Of a stretch of DNA of 64,000 bases, positions 47,122 through 59,475 are shown piece by piece. Source of the DNA: Rhizomys pruinosus (Eukaryota; Chordata; Mammalia; Rodentia; Spalacidae); contig VZQC01009567.1 of assembly GCA_009823505.1 (NCBI GenBank), positions 1-64,000 on the forward strand, in the 5' to 3' direction. A program made the position numbers and the translations under genes. Position 1 is the first letter of the stretch; each line of letters starts with the position of its first letter. The notes under the pieces were generated by a model. The model ran no database searches. It was not told the DNA's origin and saw nothing but the letters and a program-made list of their open reading frames with translations.

Positions 47122-47640
47122 CAACGGAAAGGCTGACCCGTCTGAACATTCAAAGGAAGAAAAGCCTCAGATTGCCATAAACATCGAACCCCTCTGTGGA
47201 TCCTACATGTAACAACTAGTTATAATGAGTCCTAATGAAACTTACCTTCTAGGTGCCACAAAGGTTCTGATATGAGAGACTTCCTTGCCTTCCCACCCAT
47301 AGAACAAGGAGAAATATGACAATGATGAGGTCGCTCCCCAACTGTAAATTGGAGACAACTATTGTAGAGGTAATCTCTTATAAAACCGGTAAAACTGCTT
47401 TCTTTAATTGACTACTAGACATGGGAACTGTGGAAGGGATTACTCTCTGTTCAGAACCAAATATAATACTAAAGTCCTAGGGCTATGCACTCAGTCAAAA
47501 TATATTAATACAGGAGCTCTGACATCAGCAATGGATTGTTCTACCAGGTGGATGTTGGCCAGGGGATCCAAGGCCCCACAAGAGGGAAGGGCTCCTTGCA
47601 TCTTTAATATTCTAAACCAAGGTCTCAATTCTCATTAGTT
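47122..47640 (+). repeat. Block A, copy 3 (3' part), plus start of the following L1 3'-UTR-like unit
   Basis: 47122-47515 matches 29130-29513 and 1395-1776. 47516-47580 then matches 29514-29575 (GACATCAGCAATG, GATGTTGGCCAGGGGATCCAA), so the block A to L1-3'-UTR-like junction is shared by copies 2 and 3. Confidence 0.65.
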
Positions 47641-49720
47641 CCTTGAGTTAACTCTCATACTTAACATGCGATAATAAATTATTTTCTTTTCATAAAGTTC
47701 TCCTTGGATATGCTTATTTTCACTGGTTGTATTTCTTATATTTAGTATTTACCTAGTATGGTTCCCTTGGGTGATGTTAATTACTCTGAATACAAAGTTG
47801 CATCATTCTTCATGCCTTGTACAGGGTTGCAGGGATAGTCATGTTATTGCAGAGGTACAGAATATATGACTACTTTCATTGAGAGGTTGGTCTGAGATGT
47901 TCCTAGGGATGAAAATTCTAGAAAATCTGTTTTTCACTAGGGATGATGAGGTCCTAGGCTCTACTTATGAGCATCTTCTCTAGACTTTGTAAAGGAATAC
48001 AGAGACAGTTACAGAGAGGCCTTTTCAACAACTGGGTTTGTCACACTTGACTTGTCTCTTGAAGAGAGACAAGGATGATAGGTTTTCCACTGAATAAAGA
48101 TGGGATTTCCTGAACAGGAAAATATTAACCATTAATAGTTCTTCCATGGCTATGTGAAAAATGTTCCATTTCATCTTACTTAGGAGGTATTCACGAGTCA
48201 CTGTGTAACTTATTGATTCAAAGTTGTATCAGAAATTCCAGACATCATATGGAAGGGAACCTGGACATGAGTTATTTTGACCAAGTGTTACATGGTAGAC
48301 CTTCAGGTCAAAAAACAGAATAAAGAGAGGGAGCAGGGAGGAGAAACAAGCGGACTTGCTTGTGTTCTGTGGGTGACTAGGGAAACATCAATACTGGCAG
48401 AAATCAGCCCTGTCCATTGTTTCCTGCTTCCAAAAGACAGCTTGTGATTCTGCCAATTGTCATTCTTCTCAAGCCATTTCCCATAATTTTTCTACTGTCA
48501 ACAATGAGTGAAGGGATTAATGGATCATGAAATGGAAATATCATCATGGAACTCCCTGAATATCACTTAACAGAGGTCCTCAAAGGGCTGGCAGAGAAGA
48601 CTGCATTAGGAAAGGAGGGCTGAATCAATGTGTGTCCTGCTTCTTACAGTTAGTTCTCAGAGGGAAGTGAAAGTTCTCAAGCTGTTCACATAATTTCTAA
48701 AATCTATTTCAAATGGAAAATTTTATTTCCTTATATTCAAAACTAATTTCTTGGATATCCGTTTACAAAGTCTGACCAAAACAAACTAAAGAAAACCAAA
48801 CAAAAACAAATACCACAACCTATAGAGTCAGTGGTAGAAACAAGAGAATTTTATTTTTCATGGGTCTGTACATTAACTGTCCAGGATTGAGTTGAACATA
48901 GGCTGTTTCTTCAGAAGCCTCTCTTTTGAGTGCAGAGTTGTCTTTCTTGTTGTCTTCCTTTGTGCATGAGCATTCCTAGTCCGTCTGTGGTGAAATGTTC
49001 TGATCATTCATGGTCAACATTCAGATAGGGTCATGTCTACTCTAAAATGTTGATGTCAATTACCGTACAGATTTTTATACGCAAATACAGGCATGTACCC
49101 AACCCAATTTAGATCTTATAATTTTCTTTTATTTTCTCAGGTAACCAGGATTACCCACTGAAATATTAAAGTGATACTTTACCACAGGAACTCTCTGTTA
49201 GCAAAGACATTTGGAGTTACCTTTACAATAAATCATAAATATGTATATCTTCTACTTGATATCCTACTTGATATCCTAGGTTCAGAAATCATTCAATTCC
49301 CAGCTAAGCCTGTAACACTGTAACCCTTCATCACATCCTTTATGACTTCTGCTTACAATAATACCCAGAGTAATCTTTTCATAGTAGAAGTGAGAACAGA
49401 TCCTAGTCTTGCTTAAAGTCCTCTAATTTTCCCATTTTATCTGAAGCCTGATGTAAATTTCATAGCTCAGCCTTTCCAAAAATTATCTACATGTGAATTT
49501 TCAAAGAAAGGAATGTTCTTTAAATGTGCAGAATGTCTCCCATATTGAATTTCATCCTTTACCTGCTCTGATTGGAACATTTAAGTGACTTTGGCCAGAA
49601 AAATGAGTATAGTGAAGGCAGATCAACTTGGGTTGCCAGTGAGTGAATTGCTTTGTGTCTCAATTATTTAGCAAGAGTTAATGTGAAGTCCAAGAATTAA
49701 TAAATTACTTTATTCTTTTC
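47641..49720. other. Apparently unique sequence, no gene seen
   Basis: No L1, SINE or LTR recognised and no convincing exon pair. A minus-strand AATAAA at 48855-48850 follows a Glu/Gln-rich open segment, but I could not pair it with splice sites. Confidence 0.4.
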
Positions 49721-49724
49721 ACTT

Positions 49725-49926
49725 TATGTTTATAGGTGTATTTCTGGCATGTGTGTAACTGCATTCATGTCTTGCAATGTCCATTGAGGTCATAAGAGGG
49801 TATCAAGTCCCCTTACCTGCATTTATGGATGGATGTTAGCTGCCATGTGGGTTCTGGAAAATGAACTTGGGTCCTCTTCAAGAAAAGCCATTTTCTCTTA
49901 ACTACTCAGCCATCTTTTCAGTCCCT
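49725..49926 (-). mobile_element. B3/B2-type SINE, old, reverse
   Basis: The reverse complement starts at GGACTGAAAAGATGGCTGAG (~49926), passes a degraded B box (~49870) and ends in the CACACATGCCAG..AAATACACC tail side. Confidence 0.85.
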
Positions 49927-50654
49927 GAAAGAAATTTTATGTAATTGAAATGAGTAAGATACAATAATTTCTGAAAAATTAAGATTTTTCTCAAATTTCA
50001 CAACAGCCTCTGTAATTTTGTAGGCTTCTGGGTCCTCTGCGTCAACTAACTGACAGGGACATATCTCTTGTCTTGCTTCTTTCTCTCTGACTGACTTTCA
50101 GGAACAACCCTGCCCATGCATTTAGAGTTACCATTTTTTACTCATTTTTCTCTCTCTCTTTGTTTATTTTTTCAATTTCTATTATGAAAGAAAGTTTAAT
50201 TTTGCTGGTATTTGTAAGATATTGTACACAAGTTTCATGTGTTCATCACTTTATCTCTCCAGTGCTTAATTGTTACATAAGTAGAGTATAACACCAAGTC
50301 CAGGAAGTTGACATGAGTCCCATGTGTGTGTGATGTTTCCTGCCATTTTGTCAAGGTTAGAGGCAAGTTCCCAGTACCAGAAAGAAGATGCAGAAAGTAT
50401 GAGGGTCTCCCTCCACACATCGCCCTTCACTTCTTACTTTTCAATTATCCCTTTCTCCACACCCAACCCTAGGAACTATTCATCTCTATTCCATCTCTTC
50501 AATTTGTCATTTCATGAGTGCCATGTAAATCAAATCATGCATGGTATGTGTGAACTTTTCTCATTCAGCACAATGCCCTTGCAATCCATCCAAGTTGTGG
50601 GTAGGAAACTTTTTACTATTTGGCGATAGTCTGTGGTGTGTGTGAACTAGCATC
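49927..50654. other. No gene seen
   Basis: AT-rich sequence; open frames 50235-50420 (minus) and 50324-50629 (plus) overlap each other and have no recognisable content. Confidence 0.35.
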
Positions 50655-51290
50655 AATTTATTTTCATTGAGCTTTTGTGCATTTTATATAATATCTTAAT
50701 AAATTTAAACCCCTCCCCCACTCCCCAACCCACATAGCACCCACCGCACCGAATTTCATGCATTGTGTTATATGTGTTAAGGGCTATGGAGTCCAGCTTT
50801 TGTTCCCAGATGTGCATTGGTGCAAGTGCATCCATTGGAGTCCAGCGAGCCTATCTAGAGTCACTCCGTTAAGGAAGCTCTACTCTCCCTCACCCATAGT
50901 AATCATTTGTCAATAGTTCCATTTCCCCTGTTCTCTGGTGGGTTTTTGTCTGATTGAGTTGGCATGGGTCTTGTGCCTGTTGTCACCTTGTTGCAAGCTC
51001 ATGAATAAGTTCTCAGAGGCGTGAAAACCTCTGTTTCATTTTGTTTATGCACAAACCATGGCTTTTAGAATCTGTCCACCACTTTTAGGAGTCCTGTGTG
51101 GGCACATGGACTTTATAGTCTCTTGTTCTCTGAAAATTAGCCAGTTTGGGCCTTCTCTGTGCTTCACGCTTGGTTGTATGAGGAAGCTTTGCTGCCGAGA
51201 ATTGGGAGATGTAATAGTATTCTATTCTGCTATACTCCATGAGCATTAGACATACATGTTCCATTGTATATGAGCCACTTAGGGCTGGGT
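50655..51290 (-). mobile_element. Old L1 (Lx-like) 3' UTR, reverse
   Basis: Word order (TGTGCATTGGTGCAAGTGCA, CATCCATTGGAGTCCAG, CCTTGTTGCAAGCTCATGA) resembles the Lx 3' UTR as I remember it, in reverse. It does not overlap the part shared by 5880-6800 and 29540-30440, so it would represent a different 3' UTR segment. Confidence 0.5.
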
Positions 51291-51783
51291 ATCTCTCAAA
51301 AATCTATTCTCTGTATGTGACCAGCTGTAGAACTCTGTAACAGCCTCCATCTGTTAGAAAGAAAATTTTCTGGAGCTCTCCCAAGACCTCCTGAAGCGCA
51401 GTTAGCTAGGTATGTAGGTAGGTAGGTAGGTAGGTAGGTAGGTAGGTAGGTAGGTAGGTAGGAGCTGGGTGCTTCAGCAAAGCAGATTGCTGTTTGACTT
51501 AATCTAGTTAATCTAATTGTCTTTGGCTTAATTGGCTTTTGGAGGTGTGGGAGCTGAGTTATCCTCCCAGGTGGGGTTGTGTGAGTCTTGAGATAAGAGA
51601 TCTCCCAAGACCTCCTGAAATGCAGGTAAAGAGGACACCCCCCAACACCCACACCCACCCCACCCCCCCAAACCCACCAACTGGGCTTACGAAGATAGCT
51701 GAAGGAGGCAAGAAAAGCAAGCCTTCTACAGAGTGAAGAGGCATTTGGGACTTCCATTGGAATATAGGCAAGGAGAAGCCCAT
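51291..51783 (+). promoter_or_regulatory. L1 5' UTR with ~224-bp duplicated unit and (TAGG)n
   Basis: TCTCCCAAGACCTCCTGAA occurs at 51377 and 51601, a 224-base period. The first unit carries the (TAGG)n array, the second a C-rich ACCC(A)n-like tract at 51635-51680. Different from the three other L1 5' UTR types in the window. Confidence 0.6.
51409..51462. repeat. Microsatellite (TAGG)n
   Basis: About 12 TAGG units inside the L1 5' UTR. The 181-codon minus-strand frame across it (TYLP repeats) is an artefact. Confidence 0.97.
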
Positions 51784-52889
51784 ATGCCAGGAACACGAAG
51801 AAGAGACAATATGAGAAAGGTGCTGGATAATCCCACACCAAGCTCTACCAACCCTGTGGAAGATTCCTACAGTGAGATTTCACTGGGGATGGCCCAGGAC
51901 ACAGATATCAGAAAGACAATAGTGAACATACTTAAAGAAATGCAAGATTATAAAGAGCAAATCAACGAATTAAGAAAGCAGAATGAAGAACTTAAGAAGG
52001 AAGTGGAAACACTGAAGTGGAAACAATGAAACATGTTGAAAAAGATAAGGAAACCAACCAGTGAAGCAAAGAGCTACAGGAAGAGATTGAGAAGCTCCAA
52101 AAGGAAGTGGAAATACTAAAGAAATCAGAAGAGTAAATTAAAAAGGAAATCAAACACTTATCCAATCAAGAGGAAAGGAATGGAAAATGCCTCAGAAGCA
52201 GAATGGAGGAAGCAGAACAAAGAAAATCAGACCTGGAAGATAACACAGAACAACTACAAACCACAAGTAAAGATTATGAAAAATTTTCAAATACACAAAA
52301 GGGGAACAACAAGGAACTGTGGGACACTATGAAAAGAACAAACATGCACATCATAGGCATAGGGGAAGGTGAAGAATCCCAAGAGAACGATATTGATCAG
52401 ATCTTCAACAGAATAATAGATGAAAATTACCCCAAACTAAAAACAGGCAAACCAATACAAAAACAAGAAGCACATAGAACTCCAAACAGACAAGATCAGA
52501 AAAGAAACTCTTCACACCACATCATAGTTAAAATGCTAGACACCCAAAATAAAGACAATATCCTTAAAGCCACAAAAGAAAGACAACAAGTTACCTATAA
52601 GGGGAAACCTATCAGGATTACAACTGACTTCTCAGTGCAAACTACAAAAGCAAGAAGAACGTGGAGCAAAGCATTCCCAATGTTAAAGGAGAATAGAGGC
52701 CAACCCAGGTTACTATACCCAGCAAAAATGTCGATTATAGCTGAAGGAGAGAGAAAAACCTTCCATGACATAAACAAGATGAAAGAATACATATTCAGAA
52801 AATCAACCCTTCAGAGAATACTTAAAGCAATTCAAAGGACAGAGGAAAGGAGCAACCATCCCCAGACACCTAGAAAAAGAAATCAATAA
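51784..52889 (+). pseudogene. L1 ORF1, nearly intact
   Basis: ATG 51784 (MPGTRRRDNMRK) opens to 52029, with heptads EELKKEVETLK. After a frameshift and the stops near 52030-52140, the remaining frame 52203-52889 (228 codons) is uninterrupted. It carries the end of the coiled coil, the RRM with HIIGIGEGEE (~52345-52375) and RTPNRQDQKR, and the CTD with KPIRITTDFSVQT (~52605-52645) and YPAKMS. It is one of the longest undamaged L1 frames here, but the break between the two halves prevents full-length ORF1p. Confidence 0.9.
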
Positions 52890-52930
52890 AAGCATAACTG
52901 CAGAAGTAGAAACCTAAACCAAAACTGCAA

Positions 52931-54085
52931 ATGGATAAAAAGGCAAAAGGAAGCAACACAAACCTATCAGTCATAACCTTAAATATTAATGGACTAAATT
53001 CCACAATCTAAAAACATAGACTCATAGACTGGGAGATTGGATTAGGAAAAAGAACCCATCAATATGCTGTCTACAAAAAACACATCTTACCTTCAAGGAC
53101 AGACACCACATTAAAGTGAAAGGATGGAAAAAATATTCCAAGCAAATGGTACCAAAAAGAAAGCAGGTGTTGCTTTTTTAATATCAGACAAAATAGACTT
53201 CAAAGTAAAAGAAGAGACAAAGAAGGCCATTGCATTTTTATCAAAGGAACAATTCAACAAGAAGAATTCACAATTATGAATATATATATGCACCAAACTC
53301 TGGTGCACCAAACTTTATAAAGATAATTCTCCAGGGCCACAAGTCACACACTAACCCCAGTATACTCATAGTAGGGGACTTCAATACACCACTGAGCCCT
53401 TTGGACAGGTCAACAGGACAAAGAATAAACAGAGAGACATCTGAAATGAACGATATGATACACCAAATGGACCTCATAGACCTCTACCGAATATTCCACC
53501 CTAATACCAGAGAATACACTTTCTACTCAGCACCCCGAACAACATTCTCCAAAATTGACCACATACTGGGACACAGAAGAAACCTCCACAAATACAAAAA
53601 GATTGAATTAATTTCATGCATTCTATCAGACCACAGTACAATAATGCTAAACATTAAAAACAGGATAAGCCATACTGCCTACACGAACACATGGAGACTA
53701 AACAACACACTCTGGAATATTGAATGGGTCAAGGAAGAGATAAAGAAAGAAATAAAAGCATTCCTGGAACTGAATGACAATGACAATACAACACAAGAAA
53801 TCCTATGGGATACCTTAAAAGCAGTCCTAAGAGGGAAGTTTATAGACATGGGTGCCTACATTAAAAAAACAGAAAGAGCACAAGTGAATGATCTAACACT
53901 GCAGGTAAAAGCACTTGAGAGGCAACAACAGATGAACCCTAAATGCAACAGACAGGAAGAAATAACAAAAATCAGAGCAGAAATCAATTACATAGAAACA
54001 AAGAAAACAATACAAAAAAAATCAATGAATCCAAAAGTTGGTTCTTTGAAAGAATAAACAAGATAGACAGACCTCTAGCTCAACC
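52931..54085 (+). pseudogene. L1 ORF2 endonuclease part
   Basis: The EN domain begins at about 52931 with damage (stop near 53010, LIS for IIS-type changes) and a frame that reopens at 53230-54057 (275 codons, the longest real L1 frame in the window). GDFNTPLSPLDRSTGQRINR (~53377-53436) and SDHS (~53627-53638) preserve the catalytic Asp-Asn and Asp-His pairs. It is followed by the KKTERAQVNDLT linker. RT is deleted after 54085. Confidence 0.9.
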
Positions 54086-54825
54086 AAGATATAGCTTTAA
54101 CACAATACCAATTAAAATCCCCAAGAGTTTCTTCACAGGCTTGGGAAAAAACTCCTTAAATTCATTTGGAAAAACAAAAGACCCTGAATAGCCAAAACAA
54201 CTCTGAGTGAAAAGAATAACAAACGGGGGATCTCTATACCAAACTTCAAACTATACTACAGGGCTATAGTTTTTTATAGTTTTTATAGTCATAAAAACAG
54301 CTTGGTACTGGCACAAAAACAGACCTGTTGACCAATGGAATAAAACTGAAGGTCCAAACTTGAGCACATGCAATTTCAGCCATCTCATATTTGACAAGGG
54401 GGCCAAGAAGATACAATGGAGAAAAGACAGCATCTTCAGCAAGTGGGGTTGGCAATATTGGATCACCACTTTAGAAGAATGAATTAAAACCCATATGTCT
54501 CACCCTGTACAAAAGTCAACTCCAGTTGGATTAAAGACCTCAACGTGAAAACCCAAACTCTGAAAGTGATAGAGGAAAAAGTTGGCAGCAGACTACAAGA
54601 CATAGGCGTAGGAAAAGACTTCCTAAATCAGACAGCAACTGCCCAAGAATTAAGGTTGACAATTGACAAATGGGAACTCATTAAACTCAAAAGCTTCTGC
54701 ACTTCAAAAGAAACCATCAAGGAAGTGAAGAGAAATCCCACAGAGTGGGAGGAAACTTTCACCAAAGATACATCTGACAAAGCATTGATTTCCAGAATAT
54801 ATAAACTACTCAAAAAACAGAGAAG

Positions 54826-55165
54826 ATATATAGGTATTTAAACAGTACTAATTGTTATGGTAGGTTACTTTGGTATAGACACAGATGTTTGGATGGTATG
54901 TTAATCCATGAATTACATTTTCTTCTGTTAAGTATGACAGGGTCTTCGTGTGGCTTATAACGTCTCCTAACCATTAGAGGATGTAAGCTTGTGGCATCAG
55001 CCATGGGTTATTCCTCCAAGGAGAGAGCTAATAGCCAATTACATTTGGGATATACAGACATATGGCTGCCACTTCTGCACAGTATTTCCAGGCAGATGAG
55101 GTGTAGCTGGTACTGACAGAGGAGTCTTGCTTGACTCAAGGAGACCTATATTTGCTTTATTGTAG
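54826..55165 (-). mobile_element. Old L1 (Lx-like) 3' UTR fragment, reverse
   Basis: Closely matches 6255-6595 in the same orientation and 30085-29755 in reverse (TAGGTATTTAAACAGTACTAA, ATCAGCCATGGGTTATTCCTCC). It ends at the noisy segment. Confidence 0.75.
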
Positions 55166-58057
55166 AGATATAATTGGTTTTCATGAGGAGAGATTACCAA
55201 TTCAATGGTTTTTGAAAAAGTTCTTCTTGGTTGATTTGTATTTCATGTTCAGTTGTAATTGGTTTCTTACATAAGGTGCATAGGTATATTGCGTTTCGAC
55301 ACTATACTAAATCATATGCATATTACATGAAATGTATGTTAATAGTCTCATCATAATTAGTGAAGGAATTAAAAAACTTTTGTTTATAAAAAGATTATAT
55401 GTTACACTGATAGGCTATATTATATAACAACCTGCACCCCAGTATAACCGAGAATTGTACAGAAGATATGGAATAAATAATGGGAGAGGATTAAAAAAGC
55501 GTAGTAAGCCATGTATAATAGTGGCGCAGTTCTCTAATTTTAAAAGGCTAGACAGATTTTTGTTTCGCGCAAAAGAGGAATATAAGCTGAATTGGGTTGG
55601 TTGATGCATTTGCCTACAGACTAAGAGATAGCGAAATGTTCAATTGCTGTTTTTCTGAGACTGTTTTTTACTTTACTTAGCATAATCTCTTCTAATTCCA
55701 TCCAATAACATTCAAAGTTCATCATGCCATTTTTACCACTCCATAGAAGTCCATTGGCTGTACTATGTTTTATTTATCCACTCGTTACTTGAGGGTCATT
55801 TGAGTTAGTTCCAGCTATTTGCTATTGGGAAGAGAGCATCAATAAACAATAGGCGTATTGGCATAGTATCATTGTGGTTGGATGAATCTGTGTGGTATAG
55901 GACATCAGGAGTGTGATGATGGGTCTAGTGTGAGCTCATGTTTGATGATGCTTTTAAAGGTCTCCGAGTACTATATTTCAATAGGAGTTGGATACGAGTT
56001 TAATTCAGCACCAAGAGTGGATGATGTGTCCTTTCCCAACACCTGTCATGCATTAGCTATATTTTGCTTTCGTTAGATCCTAGCAAGTTTTTGAGTGTAG
56101 GACGAGTAATGTTAAGAGGTGGGTTGTTACATGTTAGATATTTTTCAAAGTATAATGTGAGGGGTTTGGTGAGGCACTTTTTGACGTGATTCATTCACTC
56201 GCATCACGTTGTAGTATCTTCATATCTAATGTTGGTGAACTCTTCCGATTACTACTTTGTTTACGTCAATTCTTTGAATAAGTCGTACCATATGTTTTCT
56301 TATACTCTATTTTTTTTTTGATAGTTTAAAATATATTATGGAAGTGTAGTGTCTACATGTATCGTATCACTGTGAAAGTTTTTCTTCACCCTATTAATAT
56401 ACTAGTGCAGTGTTTGCACTCACTTTTGAGAATAGTTATTCTATGGCTGGTCACACGAAAGCGTGTTTGAGTTTAGGGAGTCCTATTACATCAATGTATC
56501 GACTTATTTCTGTGATGTGTAATTTAGAAAGGTACTCTCAGTAGACATTTTAAGGTTCTGTAGGTTGACTGCGAACGTTTCTTATATTTAGGTTATAGGT
56601 GAAAAGAATAAACTATATTTCGATAATAACTTAAATAAGTTAATGGATTCTAAAACTCTCGATCAATTCAAAATGACACATGGGCTGGGAGTTTCATTAG
56701 AGAAAGAATCCCCATGTAGTACGGTGTGGGGCCTGTCTCGGAATCATCAGTTCTCACATCTTTCTAACGTGTCCTTATCACAAACTCGATATAAGTAAAG
56801 GAATAAGAAAAAAAATAAATCCAAAGTCAGATGCAGACACAAATAGCAAGCACGCGTTGACACTATATATCTATATAGAAAAGGCCTCCATTGAGACACT
56901 AATTATTGGGAAGAGAGAAAGTAGTGGGAACATTAAGTGCTTATCAAAGGACAGATTAACCATGAAGATGTTACAAATCATAAATATTATAATGACAACT
57001 CCTTGGTAGCACCTGAATGTTGTATATAAACATAATCTGGTAAGTAGACTGGTTAAGGCTCTATAGATTAATCTTAGTCTGAACAATAATTTTGGGGAAC
57101 TTAAATTAGGGGATCAACCATTGGTATCCCGTTTTAGAATACGGTAAGCAGTAGGTCAGGAACTTGAGTTCAAAAATACATACAAGTAGACATCTTGACT
57201 ATACTTCAATATAAGGATCTATGACAGATGACCTAAACATCTACAGAATATTCCCTGGAACCACCAAAGAAATATACGTTTTCGCACTCGAGCCATGCCT
57301 ATGAAGATTTCCAGGAAAATAACACCCACAATTAACTGGGCGATAACAGAATAGACGTCGAACTCAAATACAAGACGGTTTGAAATAATTTATCCATTTA
57401 TCAGGACGTACAGTGAATAAGCTCAATCAAAATAGTATAGAGAATTGATGTCAAAGCCCATATTTGATGCGAGACAGAAAAGAAGGACGATGCGAGTATA
57501 ACTACATAAGCAGCATTACACTTGATGAGGTTAAGAGAGAAGGAAACTAAAAGAAGAAAGTAAAGAATATATCTGGAACTAAATGAAGAAGGCGAACAGA
57601 TACAAAGACAAGAACCTATGGGATTAAGACCTTTCTATAAAAGTAGTCATTAGTGGAGAGGAAGAAATGTATAGCCTGGTGCTGTATAGAAATAATATAA
57701 ATATAAACGAATAACAAGAAAAACAACAGAGCAAGACACCAAAAAGAAGAAAGACAAGAAAATGAGGTTACATTCTGGTGTAATACAATTGACAAGACTA
57801 CAAGGTTGAACCTAAACCAATATGCAAGAAGATAATATTAAATACTAGATCAGATATATTAAATTTATCTTAAATGAATCAAAAACAATACAAGAATCAT
57901 ATGAATCCGAAAGTTGGTCTAGAAAAGGATAGATAGAACACATGCATTCTAGACTGTTAGCCCAAAACAGAAGACAAGGCAACTTGAATCAGATAGTTCT
58001 ATATGATGAAAGGAGAAGAAACATAACAGAGGCTGTGAAGAAGCTGGATCCAGAAAN
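55166..58057. other. Probable unpolished, error-rich assembly fill
   Basis: L1-like sequence can be followed here (3' end in reverse at about 55660-56100; forward EN region at about 57200-58050), but with substitutions and 1-3 base indels every few bases. CpG is common here (dozens, e.g. GTTTCGACAC, TTCGCGC, GACGTCGAAC), whereas flanking L1 and unique sequence are CpG-poor. A lone N at 58057 marks its right edge. Old mammalian repeats lose CpG, so decay alone does not explain this; raw long-read gap filling does. Confidence 0.7.
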
Positions 58058-58225
58058 TTGAAAAACTTTAAAAGGACTCAGAATAAATGATACAATGCAG
58101 TTATGGCAGATACATGATCTCAGGTGGGGTTAGGTACATGGAAAGGGAAATGAGTCTAAACTGGAATGAGAAATGATGTATGAAATGAACTAAACATCAG
58201 TAAAAATATTTTAAAATTGAAGTAA
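58058..58225 (+). mobile_element. L1 3' UTR tail
   Basis: Matches 41935-42070 (GTCTAAACTGGAATGAGAAATGATGT..CATCAGTAAAA) and ends A-rich. Confidence 0.7.
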
Positions 58226-58472
58226 ACTTTAAGGAATAATTATTTCTGTTCCAGGGAGATCTTTAGATCCTGAGAACCTGTCTCAAAGGAGCCACTACCA
58301 AAACAAAAAATATATTTCTAAATTCTATTCACAGCAGAATTCAACCCTTAATAAATGAGTATACCAAAATTGAAAGAAATGTGGAGAGAATGAGATATAC
58401 TAGACAGTGATTAGAAGGAATATTTCCCAAAGGGCCTGATGGTGTGCACCTCTAATCTCAGCACTCATACAT
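58226..58472. other. Short unassigned stretch with a B1 fragment
   Basis: 58432-58466 (GGGCCTGATGGTGTGCACCTCTAATC) is the 5' end of a B1; the rest is unassigned. Confidence 0.5.
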
Positions 58473-59475
58473 CTGACAGAGCATTAAATTCCAGAATATA
58501 TAAATTACTCAGAAAATAAAGAATAAAACAAATGACTCACTCAAAAGATGGAGCAAAGAGCTGAACAGAGACTTCACAAGTGAGGAATTAGAGATGGCTG
58601 AGAAACACCTTAAGAAGTGCTCTACATAACTAATCATTAAGGAAATGCAAATCAAAACCACTTTAAGTTATCATCTTACTCCAATAAGACTGGCTAGGAT
58701 CAAGAAAACAAATGATACCAAGTGGTGGAGAGGTTGTGGGGAAAGGGGAACACTCATCCACTGCTGGTAGGAATGTAAACTCATACAGCCACTATGGAAA
58801 GCAGTGTGGAGAACCCTTGGAAGACTTGGAATGAACTTGCCACCTGACCCACCCATACCACTCCTAGGCATGTAACCCCAAGACTCACCCCACCTCAGAG
58901 TTACATGCATAGCCATGTTTATTTCAGCTCTCTTCACAATAGCAAGGATCCAGAACCAACCCAAATGCGCCTCAACTGATGAGTGGATAGAGAAAATGTG
59001 GTACATCTACAAAATGGAGTTCTATGCAGCAGTAAAGAAAGATGACATCACGATCTTTGCAGGAAAATGGATGGAGCTAGAAGACATCATGCTGAGCGAA
59101 GTAACACAGTCCCAGAAAAACAAATGACGAATGGTGTCCCTCATCTCTGGATGCCAATGTCAATTACCTAGTTGTAAGAATTTTTGGAGCAGGGCCCCTT
59201 GAGATTTTGTCCAAGCAGTTGGGAGTGATGCATATTGGAAACAACAACAGAAAGGACTGCATCAAAGAACTGACTGAAACAGTGAACTTCTGCTCAAAAC
59301 AGTCAACTTCCACATGGAGAATTTTGAGAAAGACTGAGAAAGAGATGAAAAGCATGTTTGGCAGAATGCATGAGCTCTGGTGGGGTGGGGGCATAGGGTG
59401 GGAAACGAGAGTCTAGATTTGATAATCTTGTACAAAATATACATTTAATAAATAAATAATAAATAAATAAAAGGC
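58473..59475 (+). mobile_element. L1 LINE 3' end (ORF2 C-terminus and 3' UTR)
   Basis: It starts at the TSDRAL..KLLR helix and contains the CCHC segment (58725-58775), the PLLG region with damage, and a good C-terminal frame 58915-59127 (FTIARIQNQPKC..TDEWIEKMW..SEVTQSQKNK). The 3' UTR ends in (AATA)n at 59445-59470. Confidence 0.9.

Larger units (their letters stand above)
51291..54825 (+). mobile_element. L1 LINE with 5' UTR, ORF1 and ORF2; RT domain deleted
   Basis: 5' UTR 51291-51783, ORF1 from 51784, ORF2 from about 52931. At about 54085-54090 the endonuclease/linker end (IDRPLAQ) joins directly to a post-RT segment (FNTIPIKIP..), removing about 1.5 kb that includes the whole RT. It then continues to the KLLKK helix and stops at 54825, where reverse L1 3'-UTR sequence begins, so the C-terminus and its own 3' UTR are missing. 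Confidence 0.88.

Noticed and set aside
45923..47212. Very long open frames (up to 429 codons) on both strands
   Set aside because: They run through the N gap; only a few real codons lie at the ends.
48850..49030. Possible minus-strand terminal exon (AATAAA at 48855-48850 preceded by a Glu/Gln-rich frame with TAYVQL)
   Set aside because: No convincing acceptor, partner exon or signal peptide found; the TAYVQL resemblance to a signalling motif is too short to use.
51296..51841. 181-codon minus-strand frame with TYLP repeats
   Set aside because: Produced by the (TAGG)n array and C/A-rich tract in an L1 5' UTR.
55882..56076. Small frames in 55.2-58.0 kb as novel genes
   Set aside because: The interval looks like noisy gap-fill sequence; frames there are not trustworthy.
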